Positions 8,309 through 17,758 of a stretch of 64,000 bases of DNA are shown here, piece after piece; within the stretch, counting starts at the first letter, position 1; each line of letters begins with the position of its first letter. The translations under genes and the position numbers were made by a program. The notes under the pieces were generated by a model. It ran no database searches and was not told the DNA's origin. It worked only from the letters and a program-made list of their open reading frames with translations. Source of the stretch: Collinsella aerofaciens. Lineage in GTDB: Bacteria; Actinomycetota; Coriobacteriia; Coriobacteriales; Coriobacteriaceae. The stretch spans positions 99,929 to 163,928 of the forward strand of contig NZ_JADMUF010000003.1 of NCBI RefSeq assembly GCF_015546965.1, read 5' to 3'.

Positions 8309-9313
8309 CTATCGGTTCTCGATGCTTCCGATGTTCTTGAGCTCGATGGAGATGAGGCCGTTGGGCTCGTTGACGAACTCGATGTACTCGGAGTTCGAGC
8401 CCATCTCGGCCGGGAAGCTGATCTCGATACCCGTATCGGTACGAATCTTGTGATTGCGCACGGCCGCGCGCTCGACCTGCTTGCGCTCCACAGGCACACG
8501 CTCGGGCACCTTTTCCTCGGTCAGCGCCGCACGCACGCTCTCTTTGATGACCGGCTCGTCCTCAAAGACCTCGTCGACGATATCCCAGGGCGGCAGTTCC
8601 TCGTCGTCTTCGACCTTCTCGGCAACAGCGGCTTTGACCTTGGCGAGCGCCACGGCCGTGTTGGCGCCGTGCTCCTCGGCGACCTCCTCGACCACGCGTG
8701 TCACGGTGTCGATGACCTCCTTACCCGACACGCCCGTGTCGCACTGCAGCAGGCCATCGGGAATAAGCATACGGTCCTCGCCGGCAATCTTGCGTTTCTT
8801 GTCCACGTACCCAATCTCCATGGTGCTCGCGCGCACGATGGCATAGCTTGGCACCTTTTGCGAGGGGTTTGGCAGAATAGCGTAATGGCGCGCGATGTCA
8901 TTGCGCACCTCCCCCTCCTCGCGGCCCACTTCGTGCATAAAGGCCTGCTTGGAGCCCAGCAGCATCACGGCAAACCAGCGGGCATCCTCATCGTCGTCAA
9001 AATCAGCCACGAGTACGTCGGTGGACTCGGCTTTCTCGGCCTTGGCGAGTTCGGAAGAGATGAACTCCGCAATCTGCTGAGACAGGTCCACGAACTCACG
9101 CTCACCAAAGAAATAGCCCTTGAGCTCGCCGCCGAATGCGGAGTTTTCGGCAAACGTGGCGCGCTTGTTATCGGCAGACGTACGGGCGCGACGCAGGTGC
9201 GTGGTCACGAAGTTGCGCACGGTACGGCTCTCGATATCGAGCTCGCGCTGGCTCATGACGTTGACGGCAGAGTCAAAGTCCAGGATATGCAGAATCGCGT
9301 GATTGATTTTCAT
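8309..9313 (-). CDS. Nucleoid-associated protein, NdpA/YejK family
   Basis: The protein has 334 residues and begins with the family start MKINHAILHILDFDSAV. Further in it has REFVDLSQQIAEFI and ADFDDDEDARWFAVMLLGSKQAF, typical of the 37-kDa nucleoid-associated family. The C-terminal third is acidic and Glu/Val-rich. The ATG at 9313 is chosen over 9322 because family members start at this motif and ACGGA lies at workable distance. It probably binds chromosomal DNA; the exact role in this family is poorly known. It runs toward the toxin operon and is not obviously linked to it. Confidence 0.8.
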   Translation of the reverse strand: MKINHAILHILDFDSAVNVMSQRELDIESRTVRNFVTTHLRRARTSADNKRATFAENSAFGGELKGYFFGEREFVDLSQQIAEFISSELAKAEKAESTDVLVADFDDDEDARWFAVMLLGSKQAFMHEVGREEGEVRNDIARHYAILPNPSQKVPSYAIVRASTMEIGYVDKKRKIAGEDRMLIPDGLLQCDTGVSGKEVIDTVTRVVEEVAEEHGANTAVALAKVKAAVAEKVEDDEELPPWDIVDEVFEDEPVIKESVRAALTEEKVPERVPVERKQVERAAVRNHKIRTDTGIEISFPAEMGSNSEYIEFVNEPNGLISIELKNIGSIENR

Positions 9314-9387
9314 ATACGGCATTCCGTTCTAGATCGAATTGAGCACGAATCAGTATAGCGGTCGAGCCCACCCCAATGCACCAGTGG

Positions 9388-10548
9388 CTAGCGCAGAAGC
9401 TCGGACTGCCACGCCTCAAGCTGCTCCGCCAGGCTCTTACCAGCAGCAGGAACATTGAGCTCAGGGCGCTTGGGCAGCAGCGCGCATTTAAGAATTGCTG
9501 CAATCGTCTGCGAGATAAAACGGCGCGTATCCTTGTCGAAACCTTGCGCAGCCTGGAGCATCACCGGCAGGCTCTCGCGAAGATTCCCTGCGATATCCGC
9601 AAATCGTTCGGCGCCCGTGGCCTCAAACACGGAGAACAGCGCATCTACGAAGCGCTCGCGCTCGGCAGGCTCCACTGCGAGCAACATCTCGCGAATAGAG
9701 CCATCGACGTATCGTGCGCCGGCAGACAGGCGCTCGCAATACACAAAGTCGCAGCCGTCAACGACCCAGCTAAAGGGATTGTGCTGCAGCAGGCTGAACT
9801 CGGTGCTCTCGACAATGGCGTAATCCTCCTGCGCCTCGAACATCATGCCGAAAATCGACGACTGCGGCAGGGTTTTATCGATGCGACCGGACAGGCCCGC
9901 AAAGGCGTCGCCACTCAGGAACTCCTCGACAAAGCCGGGACCATCATGCGAGAAGGCCCTCTCGATTCGGTCACCAGCAGCTTCAGAGCACATCGCCGCG
10001 CCATACACCGCCAAGTTGCCGCCCTTGGAATGTCCTCCACACAGCAACGGACCGTCAATCGCGGCAGCTGCCTCGTCCACATAACGCGCCGCGGATTCCT
10101 GGGCCGGCACAGGACGCCGGAACGCCATGTTAAAGTCCTCTTTCCAGCCCACAATCGTGCTGTCGGTCCCCCGGAAGGCAAGATAGCTAAACCCCGCCGG
10201 AAATCGGAACGTCATGGCCGCAAACTGCTCCGTTGTCTCGGCATCACTCACGCTACGATAGCCGCAAACACGAACGCCACGGTAGCGGGGGCTTGCTGCC
10301 ACAGCCTCCAACAGGGCACGGCTCCCCTCCGGATCCCACAGGTCGCCAATCATGTCTTGGTAGCACTCGGCGCGCAGCAGCTCGCGTACGTCTAGGCCCT
10401 GCCAGTTCGTCAGCTCCGCCATATCACCCGGCAAACGCAAATAGGACAACCACGCAAAGACCAGGCTATCCACCGCGCAGAACGGCCGTTCCTCAAACGG
10501 ATCAAACGCCGTCTGGGCATAGGTCAAAAAATTAGGCGAATCCGACAT
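9388..10548 (-). CDS. Mbeg1-like (DUF2974) alpha/beta hydrolase, putative lipase
   Basis: This 386-residue protein has a lipase-type fold. The strand YLAFRGTDSTIVGWKEDFNM is followed by the nucleophile elbow GGHSKGGNLAVYGA (serine near residue 171), as in the DUF2974/Mbeg1 group. The ATG at 10548 follows GGAGG. The longer open frame upstream would run into the ldh terminator and gene. There is no signal peptide, so it is probably cytoplasmic. The substrate is unknown. A strong terminator lies upstream, so it is transcribed separately from ldh. Confidence 0.8.
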   Translation of the reverse strand: MSDSPNFLTYAQTAFDPFEERPFCAVDSLVFAWLSYLRLPGDMAELTNWQGLDVRELLRAECYQDMIGDLWDPEGSRALLEAVAASPRYRGVRVCGYRSVSDAETTEQFAAMTFRFPAGFSYLAFRGTDSTIVGWKEDFNMAFRRPVPAQESAARYVDEAAAAIDGPLLCGGHSKGGNLAVYGAAMCSEAAGDRIERAFSHDGPGFVEEFLSGDAFAGLSGRIDKTLPQSSIFGMMFEAQEDYAIVESTEFSLLQHNPFSWVVDGCDFVYCERLSAGARYVDGSIREMLLAVEPAERERFVDALFSVFEATGAERFADIAGNLRESLPVMLQAAQGFDKDTRRFISQTIAAILKCALLPKRPELNVPAAGKSLAEQLEAWQSELLR

Positions 10549-10607
10549 GGCCCTCCCATCAACTATGGTGCATTGGGGTGGTGCAAAGTAACCTGACCCC
10601 CTCGCAC

Positions 10608-10642
10608 CAAAAAGGCGCCCGGACCGTGTGGCCCGGACGCCT
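10608..10642 (-). terminator. Rho-independent terminator of ldh
   Basis: On the minus strand AGGCGTCCGGGCC pairs with GGTCCGGGCGCCT (two G-U pairs) around ACAC, followed by a run of T. It lies about 35 bases after the ldh stop. Confidence 0.85.
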
Positions 10643-10675
10643 TTCATTGTAGCCTGTTGCCCAAAAGAGCTTGAT

Positions 10676-11626
10676 TTAGCAGGAGAAGTCGACGCTGTCG
10701 ATGATGTCCTTGAGGGCCTTGGCGGAGGCGGTGAGCTCATGCTGCTCGTCATCGTTCAACGGCACGGGAACGCGGCAGACGACGCCGTCACGGCCAACGA
10801 CCGTCGGCATGGAGATGGCAAGATCGGACAGGCCATACTCGCCCACCATGAGCGAGGAAACGGGCAGAACGGTCTGCTCGTCACGCATAACAGCGGTGCA
10901 GATGCGCTTGACAGCCATGGCGACGCCGTAGTAGGTGGCGTGCTTCTTCTCGATGATGGTGTAGGCGGAGTTCTTGACGTCCTCGGCGATGCGCTTCTCG
11001 GCGGTCTCATGCTCCAGATGACCGTGAAGCTCGCAGAAGGTGTTCAGCGGCACGCCGGCAACCTGAGCGCTGGACCAAGCGACAAACTCGGAGTCGCCGT
11101 GCTCACCCATGACATAGGCCTGGACATCGCGCGGGTCAACCTCGACGTGAGCACCAAGCATCTGCTGCAGACGGCCAGTGTCGAGCACGGTGCCGGAGCC
11201 GATGACATGGCCCTCGGGCAGGCCGGACATCTTGATGGCAGCATAGGTCAGAACATCAACCGGGTTGGAGACGATTAGCAGAATGCCGTCGAAGCCGGAC
11301 TTCTTAATCTCGGGGATAATGGACTTAAAGATGTTTACGTTCTTGTTGACCAGGTCCAGGCGGGTCTCACCGGGCTTCTGGGCAGCGCCAGCGGTGACGA
11401 CGATCATGGCGGCGTCCGCGACATCGGAATAATCGCCGGCGTAGATCTTCATCGGCTCGGCAAACGTCATGCCGTGCGCGATATCCAGAGCCTCGCCCTC
11501 GGCGCGATTCTTGTCCACGTCGATGAGGACCATCTCGGAGAACAGACCGCTCTGCATCAGTGCGAACGCCGAAGACGAACCGACGAAACCGCAGCCGACA
11601 ATAGCGACCTTCTTCTCGTTAACCAT
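10676..11626 (-). CDS. ldh: L-lactate dehydrogenase
   Basis: This 316-residue NAD-dependent enzyme reduces pyruvate to L-lactate, the main electron sink in such fermenters. It shows the Rossmann motif AIVGCGFVGSSSAFA (about residues 8-22), NAD-binding DVDKNRAEGEALDIAHG, substrate arginine in GETRLDLVNKN, and the catalytic histidine in MGEHGDSEFVAWS. The ATG at 11626 follows GGGAG by six bases; upstream in-frame codons run through a hairpin and lack a ribosome site. It is a single gene with its own terminator. Confidence 0.95.
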   Translation of the reverse strand: MVNEKKVAIVGCGFVGSSSAFALMQSGLFSEMVLIDVDKNRAEGEALDIAHGMTFAEPMKIYAGDYSDVADAAMIVVTAGAAQKPGETRLDLVNKNVNIFKSIIPEIKKSGFDGILLIVSNPVDVLTYAAIKMSGLPEGHVIGSGTVLDTGRLQQMLGAHVEVDPRDVQAYVMGEHGDSEFVAWSSAQVAGVPLNTFCELHGHLEHETAEKRIAEDVKNSAYTIIEKKHATYYGVAMAVKRICTAVMRDEQTVLPVSSLMVGEYGLSDLAISMPTVVGRDGVVCRVPVPLNDDEQHELTASAKALKDIIDSVDFSC

Positions 11627-11653
11627 TACAAACTCCCATCTCTCTCCACAAAC

Positions 11654-11682
11654 AAGCCGCTCGGGAACGACCCGAGCGGCTT
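11654..11682 (-). terminator. Perfect hairpin in the ldh leader
   Basis: AAGCCGCTCGGG (11654-11665) and CCCGAGCGGCTT (11671-11682) form a perfect 12-bp stem. On the minus strand it is followed by TTGTTTGT and then, within 28 bases, the ldh start. It either ends the aminotransferase transcript from upstream or acts as an attenuator inside the ldh leader. Confidence 0.6.
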
Positions 11683-11827
11683 GCCGTAATCCCAATACAT
11701 CCAATCGGGACTTTGATTATGCTCCTATTCGCAGCCAAAAATCGACCGTTTACCGAAATTGTTTGCAGAATTCGTAAAATAACTGCACGAAATCGGTTTC
11801 GAGCTATTGACGAGTCGAAATAGGTTT

Positions 11828-12991
11828 CTAATACAGGCCCGCCTCGCGAATGGCCTCGACAGCCAAAGCGATCTGATCGGGCGGCAAGACCAGTGCCATA
11901 CGCACGTGCCCCTCGCCCGAAGGGCCAAAGCTCGCGCCCGGCGTCACCACAACGCCGGCCTTCTCCATAAGCTCCTCGCAAAACGCCATGGAATCGGTGC
12001 GACCACCGGGAAGCTTGGCCCACACAAACATAGAGCCATGCGCGTTGGGACGCTCCCAGCCCAGGCCCTCAAGACCGTCACACAGGGCATCGCGGCGTTC
12101 CTGGTACTTCAGACGCTGCGCCTCGACCTCATCGCGCGGACCATTCAAGCAAGCGATGGCGGCCTTCTGGATCGGGAAGAACATACCAAAGTCGATCTGG
12201 CCGCGCAGCTTGGCAAAGGCCGAGACCACATCCTCGCGGCCGACCAAAAAGCCGATACGCGCACCGGTGACGTTAAACGACTTGGAGAGCGAGAAGAACT
12301 CAACGCCCACCTCGAGCGCGCCGGGATACTGCAAGAAGCTGCCGCCCGGCTCGCCGTCGAACACGATGTCGGAGTACGCGTTGTCATGGACGATGAGCAG
12401 GTCGTGCTCGCGGGCGAAAGCGATGATCTCCTCGTAGACCTCGGGAGTGCCCACCGAGCCGACCGGGTTCGCGGGCAGCGACACGATCATATATTTGGCA
12501 CGATCGGCCACCTCGGGATCGATACCCGCCACATAGGGCAGGTAATTGTGCTCGGCAACCAGCGGATAGTATTCGAGCTTGGCATCGGCGATCTTGGCAC
12601 CCGCCTCAAAGACCGGGTAGCACGGATCGGGAACCAAAATGGTGTCACCCGGATCGAGCAGGGCAAGGCCTAAATGGCCCACCCCCTCCTGCGTGCCGTT
12701 GCACGACTGCACCATAGACGGCGTAATGCCCGAAACGCCAAAGCGGCGCTCATAGTAATCGCACACGGCCTGCTTGAGTTCGGGCAGGTCGCGCAGGGCA
12801 TACTTCCACATCTCGGGATCTTGGGCTGCCTGCGTGAGCGCCTCGACCACGTGGTCGTACGGCTTAAAGTCGGGCGTGCCCACGCTCATGTTGTAAATGG
12901 TCTTGCCCTGGGCCTTCAGCGCGAGAAGCTTGTTGTTGAGCGAGGCGAAGACCTCCGCGCCAAAGCGGTCGAGACGCTGCGATGCCTGCAT
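11828..12991 (-). CDS. Class I/II PLP aminotransferase, possible N-acetyl-diaminopimelate aminotransferase
   Basis: This 387-residue fold-type I aminotransferase has the PLP lysine in SLSKSFNVTGARIGF, NPVGSVGT, the DNAY segment in VHDNAYSDIVFDGE, and a C-terminal GHVRMALVLP holding the substrate arginine. The ATG at 12991 follows AAAGGTGG. The family includes aspartate, aromatic and diaminopimelate aminotransferases. A PatA-like role, making N-acetyl-diaminopimelate from the keto form, would fill the gap between DapH and the deacetylase in this window. That is inference, since the gene is not in the dap operon. The family name is firm and the substrate is not. Confidence 0.78.
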   Translation of the reverse strand: MQASQRLDRFGAEVFASLNNKLLALKAQGKTIYNMSVGTPDFKPYDHVVEALTQAAQDPEMWKYALRDLPELKQAVCDYYERRFGVSGITPSMVQSCNGTQEGVGHLGLALLDPGDTILVPDPCYPVFEAGAKIADAKLEYYPLVAEHNYLPYVAGIDPEVADRAKYMIVSLPANPVGSVGTPEVYEEIIAFAREHDLLIVHDNAYSDIVFDGEPGGSFLQYPGALEVGVEFFSLSKSFNVTGARIGFLVGREDVVSAFAKLRGQIDFGMFFPIQKAAIACLNGPRDEVEAQRLKYQERRDALCDGLEGLGWERPNAHGSMFVWAKLPGGRTDSMAFCEELMEKAGVVVTPGASFGPSGEGHVRMALVLPPDQIALAVEAIREAGLY

Positions 12992-13009
12992 GGTGCCACC
13001 TTTCGATAT

Positions 13010-13041
13010 AAAAAACGCGGCGCTCCGACAAGAGCGCCGCG
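13010..13041 (-). terminator. Terminator abutting the aminotransferase ribosome site
   Basis: On the minus strand CGCGGCGCTC pairs with GAGCGCCGCG (13032-13041 with 13016-13025) and is followed by TTTTTT. Only about 19 bases separate the T-run from the aminotransferase ATG, including its ribosome site. It ends nadE transcripts. It also lies in the path of any promoter serving the aminotransferase. Confidence 0.8.
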
Positions 13042-13109
13042 CGATACGGGCCATCAGATTGCAAAAGTGTAACGCTTGCAACCCCCGTATTGGTTCAATT
13101 TAGCCAACC

Positions 13110-15089
13110 TTAGTCAACTGGATTGAGCGCGTCGATCTGCGCAAGCCACAGACGCGAGCTAGCGTCACTCGGCATACGCCAATCGCCGCGCGGGCTAAGC
13201 GTCACCGAGCCCACCTTGGGACCATCGGGCAGGCAGCTGCGCTTAAACTGCTGGGCAAAGAAGCGACGGTAGAACGTACGTAGCCACGTGTGGACGGTCT
13301 TGGCGTCGTAGACGCCCTCGAAGCTCTTGAGCGCCATGCGGTAGATCTTGCCAGGCTCAAAGCCAAAACGCAGCAGGTAGTAGAGGAAGTAGTCGTGCAG
13401 CTCGTACGGGCCCACCAAATCCTCGGTCTTCTGCGCAATCTCGCCGTCGCCCGTGGGCGGCAGAAGCTCGGGGGACACCGGCGTATCGAGGATATCGAGC
13501 AAGACCTCGGCAATGCGCCCGCCAAAGACATCGGCGGCATAGCGCACCAGATGGCGCACAAGCGTCTTGGGCACGCTCGCGTTGACGGCATACATGCTCA
13601 TATGGTCGCCGTTATAGGTAGCCCAGCCGAGCGCCAGCTCCGACAGGTCGCCCGTGCCAATGACAAAACCGCCAGCCTGGTTGGCCAGATCCATCAGAAT
13701 CTGCGTGCGCTCGCGCGCCTGGCTGTTCTCGTAGGTCACGTCCTGCACGGCCGGATCATGCTCGATATCCTTAAAGTGCTGCTCCACGGCAGCATGGATC
13801 GAGACCTCCCGGAAGCTCACGCCCAGGTCGCGGGCGAGTGACTCGGCATTCGACTTGGTACGATGCGTCGTGCCAAAGCCCGGCATGGAGACGGCCGTGA
13901 TGCCCGTGCGCGGCAGGCCCAAGGCATCGAACGCACGCACGGTCACGAGCAGCGCCAGCGTGGAATCGAGGCCGCCCGAAAGGCCGATGACGGCAGCCTT
14001 GGTGCCCGTATGGGCAAGGCGGGTCTTGAGGCCCGCGGTCTGTAGGTCGAGAATGGTCTCACAGCGCTCGGCCAGGTCGCCGTGGTCTGCCGGAACAAAA
14101 GGCGCGCGCGGGAAGACGCGGTCAATATCACAGGCATCGCGCAAGGCGGGCTCTTCGGTGAGCGTTCCCTCAAACGAAAACTCAACGGTCGTGGCCTCCG
14201 GCGCATCGTCCGGGCGCGTCCACGTCGTCGAGCGGCGACGTTCGGCCACCAAACGATCAAGGTCAACGTCGGCCACTGCCATGTCGCAGGTGAGGAGCTT
14301 CGTCGCAGCCAACTTAGAACCATTTTCGTAGACGAGGTTCTCCCCCGCAAAGACCATGTCGGTCGTGGATTCGCCCTCGCTCGCGTCCGCATAGGCATAG
14401 GCGCAGTACAGACGCGCGCTCTGGTTGGAGATAAGGCTACGGCGGTAATCTGCCTTGCCGATGATCTCGTCCGAAGCCGAGGGGTTGAGGATCACCGTAG
14501 CGCCGGCAAGCGCCATCTCGGTCGAAGGGGGCGCGGGCACCCACAGGTCCTCGCAGATCTCGATGCCAAGCACCATGTCCTCGGCACCCTCGTCACAGCA
14601 ACGATAGATAAGCCCCGAACCAAGCGGTACCGGACCCTGACCGGCAAATTCAATCCACATGGGATCGACGGGCGCCGGAGCAAACCAGCGGCGCTCATAG
14701 AACTCGCCATAGTTGGGCAGATACTTCTTGGCCGTAAGACCCAAAAGCTCACCCGCGCAGCACACGGCGGCACAGTTGTAGATGTTCTCGGCCACCGCCA
14801 CAGGAAGACCGATGGTAAAGACAATCGGCAGCTCACGAGTCTCATCGAGGATATGCACCAGAGCAGCCTCGCAGGCATGCAGCAGCGTGCGGTTATGGAA
14901 CAGATCGGCCGCGGTATAGCCGGTCAGGTTAAGCTCGGGCAGCACCAGTGCGCGAACGCCGCGCTCGGTAGCCTCGCGAACAGCCGCCAGCGCAACCTCG
15001 GCATTGCCCTCGACATCGGCCACGCGAATCCGCGGCGACGCCGCCGCCACACGCAAAAAGCCATCAGACTGAGAAAGGTGAAGATTCAT
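13110..15089 (-). CDS. nadE: Glutamine-hydrolysing NAD+ synthase
   Basis: This 659-residue two-domain enzyme makes NAD from deamido-NAD. Residues 1 to about 280 form a nitrilase-type glutaminase with LVLPELNLTGY and the catalytic cysteine in LGIEICEDLWVP. The C-terminal half is the synthase domain with the ATP-binding GLSGGLDSTLALL and later GTGDLSELALGW. The length matches bacterial glutamine-dependent NadE. The ATG at 15089 follows GGGAG by seven bases. It is transcribed alone, with a terminator about 70 bases after the stop. Confidence 0.93.
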   Translation of the reverse strand: MNLHLSQSDGFLRVAAASPRIRVADVEGNAEVALAAVREATERGVRALVLPELNLTGYTAADLFHNRTLLHACEAALVHILDETRELPIVFTIGLPVAVAENIYNCAAVCCAGELLGLTAKKYLPNYGEFYERRWFAPAPVDPMWIEFAGQGPVPLGSGLIYRCCDEGAEDMVLGIEICEDLWVPAPPSTEMALAGATVILNPSASDEIIGKADYRRSLISNQSARLYCAYAYADASEGESTTDMVFAGENLVYENGSKLAATKLLTCDMAVADVDLDRLVAERRRSTTWTRPDDAPEATTVEFSFEGTLTEEPALRDACDIDRVFPRAPFVPADHGDLAERCETILDLQTAGLKTRLAHTGTKAAVIGLSGGLDSTLALLVTVRAFDALGLPRTGITAVSMPGFGTTHRTKSNAESLARDLGVSFREVSIHAAVEQHFKDIEHDPAVQDVTYENSQARERTQILMDLANQAGGFVIGTGDLSELALGWATYNGDHMSMYAVNASVPKTLVRHLVRYAADVFGGRIAEVLLDILDTPVSPELLPPTGDGEIAQKTEDLVGPYELHDYFLYYLLRFGFEPGKIYRMALKSFEGVYDAKTVHTWLRTFYRRFFAQQFKRSCLPDGPKVGSVTLSPRGDWRMPSDASSRLWLAQIDALNPVD

Positions 15090-15292
15090 AAGAATGCTCC
15101 CGTGCGTAGACACCATTCACAACAATTAGCAAGCCCTATTGTAGTTCAACCGCCGGGTCCAACCGTATCCCACCAACTTGGTGAGCTATTGATGAGTTGA
15201 TGGTATCTGTTAAATGTCACGTACGATTCACATCTGGTGGGTACCCTGATGGCTACACGAAACGAAGCAGATTTACACCGGGAGGACCCCGT

Positions 15293-16255
15293 ATGACAAC
15301 CAAGTACACCGACGCGCCGCGCACGCGCGTCATGACTCCCGCCGCACTCAACAACGGCGTTCACGAGAACCATTCCATCGGCCAGACCATGGCCATCGCG
15401 CCCAAAAAGGGCCTGTTCGACGACATTTCCATTCCCCAGATCATCGCCGGCGCCGCAGCCGCCGCCACAAGCGTCGCACTTGCTTCCAAGATTGGTATCG
15501 CAGGTTCAGTAATTGGCGCCGCCGTGAGCTCGGTCATCACCGTTGTGTCCTCGCAGGTCTACCGCCACTTTATCTCTGCCAGCGCCAAAGCCCTCAAAGG
15601 TACGCACGCCGACGTCGACTACCCCGCCGGCGCCTATGAGCCTGTTGAGTTTGATGCCGAGGAGCACCTGGGCGGCGCCGCGACTACGCAAGAGATGCGC
15701 CAGATTGCGGGGCGCGCGACCACGGCGCGCGTTGCCCCCAACAGCTTGCGCGCCAAGGCGGCGGCAGAGCGCAGCCAGACGCAAAAGCAGGTCATCATCT
15801 TCTCGATCGCCATCGCCATCGTCGCGGTCATCGCCTGCACCGGCGCCATCCTTATCACCACCGCCGGTGAGGGTCTGGGCGAGCGCCCCGAGCCAATCCT
15901 TTCATCGCGCACGACCGAGCACGACGCGGATAGCTCCGGTCAATCGCAAAGCCGGCAGGACGACCCGCAGGGCACCTCCGCATCCACCGACTCGTCCTCG
16001 AACGCCCCCGATCAGTCGCAGAGCGCTGATTCTTCTGCGAACAGCGGCGGCACGCAATCCGGCACGACCGACTCAAGCCAAACGACTGACGGCTCTCAGC
16101 CGAGCACGGGCGACCAGACGAGTGGCAATACATCGGGCACGGAATCTACCGACAACGGCAACACCAACAGCTCGAACAGCTCGAACAGCTCGGGCGGAAC
16201 CGCGTCCGGCGCGGCATCTGACAGCTCGAGCCAAGGCACGGCATCGGGCAACTAA
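15293..16255 (+). CDS. Membrane protein with low-complexity Ser/Thr/Gly tail
   Basis: The protein has 320 residues. An Ala-rich hydrophobic stretch (about residues 44-85, IIAGAAAAATSVALAS) and a second membrane helix (about 165-187, VIIFSIAIAIVAVIACTGAIL) frame a cytoplasmic-looking region. From about residue 205 to the end it is almost only Ser, Thr, Gly, Asn, Asp and Gln, with repeats such as SSNSSNSSG. The tail is probably extracellular and disordered, and may be glycosylated. The ATG follows GGGAGGACCCCGT. I do not recognise the family. Confidence 0.65.
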   Translation: MTTKYTDAPRTRVMTPAALNNGVHENHSIGQTMAIAPKKGLFDDISIPQIIAGAAAAATSVALASKIGIAGSVIGAAVSSVITVVSSQVYRHFISASAKALKGTHADVDYPAGAYEPVEFDAEEHLGGAATTQEMRQIAGRATTARVAPNSLRAKAAAERSQTQKQVIIFSIAIAIVAVIACTGAILITTAGEGLGERPEPILSSRTTEHDADSSGQSQSRQDDPQGTSASTDSSSNAPDQSQSADSSANSGGTQSGTTDSSQTTDGSQPSTGDQTSGNTSGTESTDNGNTNSSNSSNSSGGTASGAASDSSSQGTASGN

Positions 16256-16290
16256 GCACGTTTGCCTCTCATAGATAACCGACCTGCATA

Positions 16291-16322
16291 ACGGGCGCGA
16301 ACCGGCAAACGGTCGCGCCCGT
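16291..16322 (+). terminator. Terminator after the Ser/Thr-rich membrane protein gene
   Basis: ACGGGCGCGA (16291-16300) pairs perfectly with TCGCGCCCGT (16313-16322), followed by TTTGCC. Confidence 0.75.
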
Positions 16323-16394
16323 TTGCCTTGGGCGCCGAGATGGCAAGCCCCGTGCGATGGTAAGATGCTTTGGTGTGTAAAGAGGAGATTTGCC

Positions 16395-17703
16395 ATGAGC
16401 AAGACAATAGTTAGGCCCACGCTATCGCTGGGCAACCACATCTATCTGTATCGCCTACTGCGCGATGCAATCGGATGCGGCAAGCAAACGTTTATGACGC
16501 AGGTCGAGGAGGCGCTCGCCGCAGGCGACATGGCCGCTTATGACCTGGGCTTCGAGTCCACGCGCGAGCTGCTCGAGGAGCTCGACGACTGCATTAAGCT
16601 GACCGTCTTTAAGGGCGGTCGCCTGTATGCCACCGTCATCGCCAACGAGGCCTGGGATGCCGCCCTTGCCAAGGGCGAGGACAAGCCCAAGGCAGCCAAG
16701 GGAGCCAAGCAGTCCTACAAAAAGAAAAAAACGCGGCGAGAAGGACCTCAAGGCCGTGCGCCCCAAGCGCGTTAAGCGCGCCGAGCCCGAGCCCGTGGCC
16801 GAAGTCGCTCCGAAGTCCGAGCCCGAGACAGAGATCGAAGTCGCTATTGAGGTAACAGCAGAAGCCGAAACCGAAATCGCCGTCACGACCGATCCCAAAG
16901 TCATATCCGAGCAGGAAGCCACTGCGGATCCCAACGAGGCTCCCAAGTCGACAACCGAAGAAGCCGCTAACCAATCCGAGACGCCTGCGTTCCAAAACAG
17001 CGATGTCTTTGGCGACGAGGCCGAGGACGATCAGTCCGACGAGCCCGCCGATCAAGGCGTTACCGAGTCGGCGCCGGAGCCCGAGACGCCGCAGCCCGCC
17101 ATCTCGCTCACGGTCGTCTATGACCCCGAGAACGCCAACGCCGGCATCACCACCATGGCTTCCACGCCGGTCGAGACAAAGCCGAGCATCGAGAACGAGA
17201 ACGCAACGCAGGTTGAGATTGAAACTGCAGCTGCAGACGCGCCCGTCACCGTGAAGCCCGCAGATTCCACAATCAAGCCGGAAGCGACGCCGGAGCCCGC
17301 ACCCGTCATCGAATCCGTGCCCACCTCTGCTTGCGACCAAATTCCCGCACCGGCACCGGCTCCGGCACCCGCAGCGGCCCCAACCCCCGCACCTGCAGCG
17401 CCCGCCATCCCCGAGGACTTCCCCGTCGATTTCGCAACCGAGGTCTTCTGCCCCGGCCCGCTTCTGCACCAGTTGTCGACCTATCTCCCCTACGGCGCCG
17501 ATACCCTCGGCATCGTCGGCGAGTACTACTGGATCGCCCGCGAGCGCGGTACCATCGAGGCCGCGCGAAACCGCGCAGACTTCCCCCTGCGCTACACGCA
17601 GGCCGGCGAGCGCCGCGAGGTTACCGTGCGCATCCGCCGCAACACCACCGGTGGCCTCGGATCCACCTGGGCCATCGATAAAGTCGAAGAACCCGAGCAG
17701 TAA
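16395..17703 (+). pseudogene. Frameshifted acidic, Pro/Ala-rich protein with two small terminal domains
   Basis: The start at 16395 (ATG after AGAGGAG) opens a frame with a compact domain of about 90 residues, including FESTRELLEELDDCIKLTVF and GGRLYATVI. That part weakly resembles an OST-HTH/LOTUS winged helix. At 16727-16735 an A-run inside a lysine cluster ends the useful frame, and the first frame stops at 16775. Removing one A joins it to the frame that runs to 17703. That frame holds a long Glu/Pro/Ala linker and a C-terminal domain with EVFCPGPLLHQLSTYLPYG and TVRIRRNTTGGLGSTWAI. The join is natural, so this is one gene with a +1 shift at a homopolymer, a sequencing slip, or slippage-dependent expression. 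Confidence 0.65.
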
Positions 17704-17707
17704 CGAC

Positions 17708-17743
17708 AAACGGCTCAAATCCAAATCAGGATTTGAGCCGTTT
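17708..17743 (+). terminator. Strong terminator after the frameshifted gene
   Basis: A perfect 15-bp stem (17708-17722 with 17729-17743, core CGGCTCAAATCC) ends in a T-rich tail, TTTTTATTTG. An intact terminator suggests that the gene before it is or was expressed. Confidence 0.9.
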
Positions 17744-17758
17744 TTATTTGTTGATGTT

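Noticed and set aside
9388-10752. Longer form of the DUF2974 protein starting at 10752
   Set aside because: The extra 68 residues are Pro/Ser-rich and would come from the ldh coding region and terminator. The ATG at 10548 has a GGAGG site.
16627-17703. A separate gene starting at 16627
   Set aside because: Its first codons lie in the shadow of the frame starting at 16395 and have no ribosome site. The sequence continues the upstream gene after a one-base shift.
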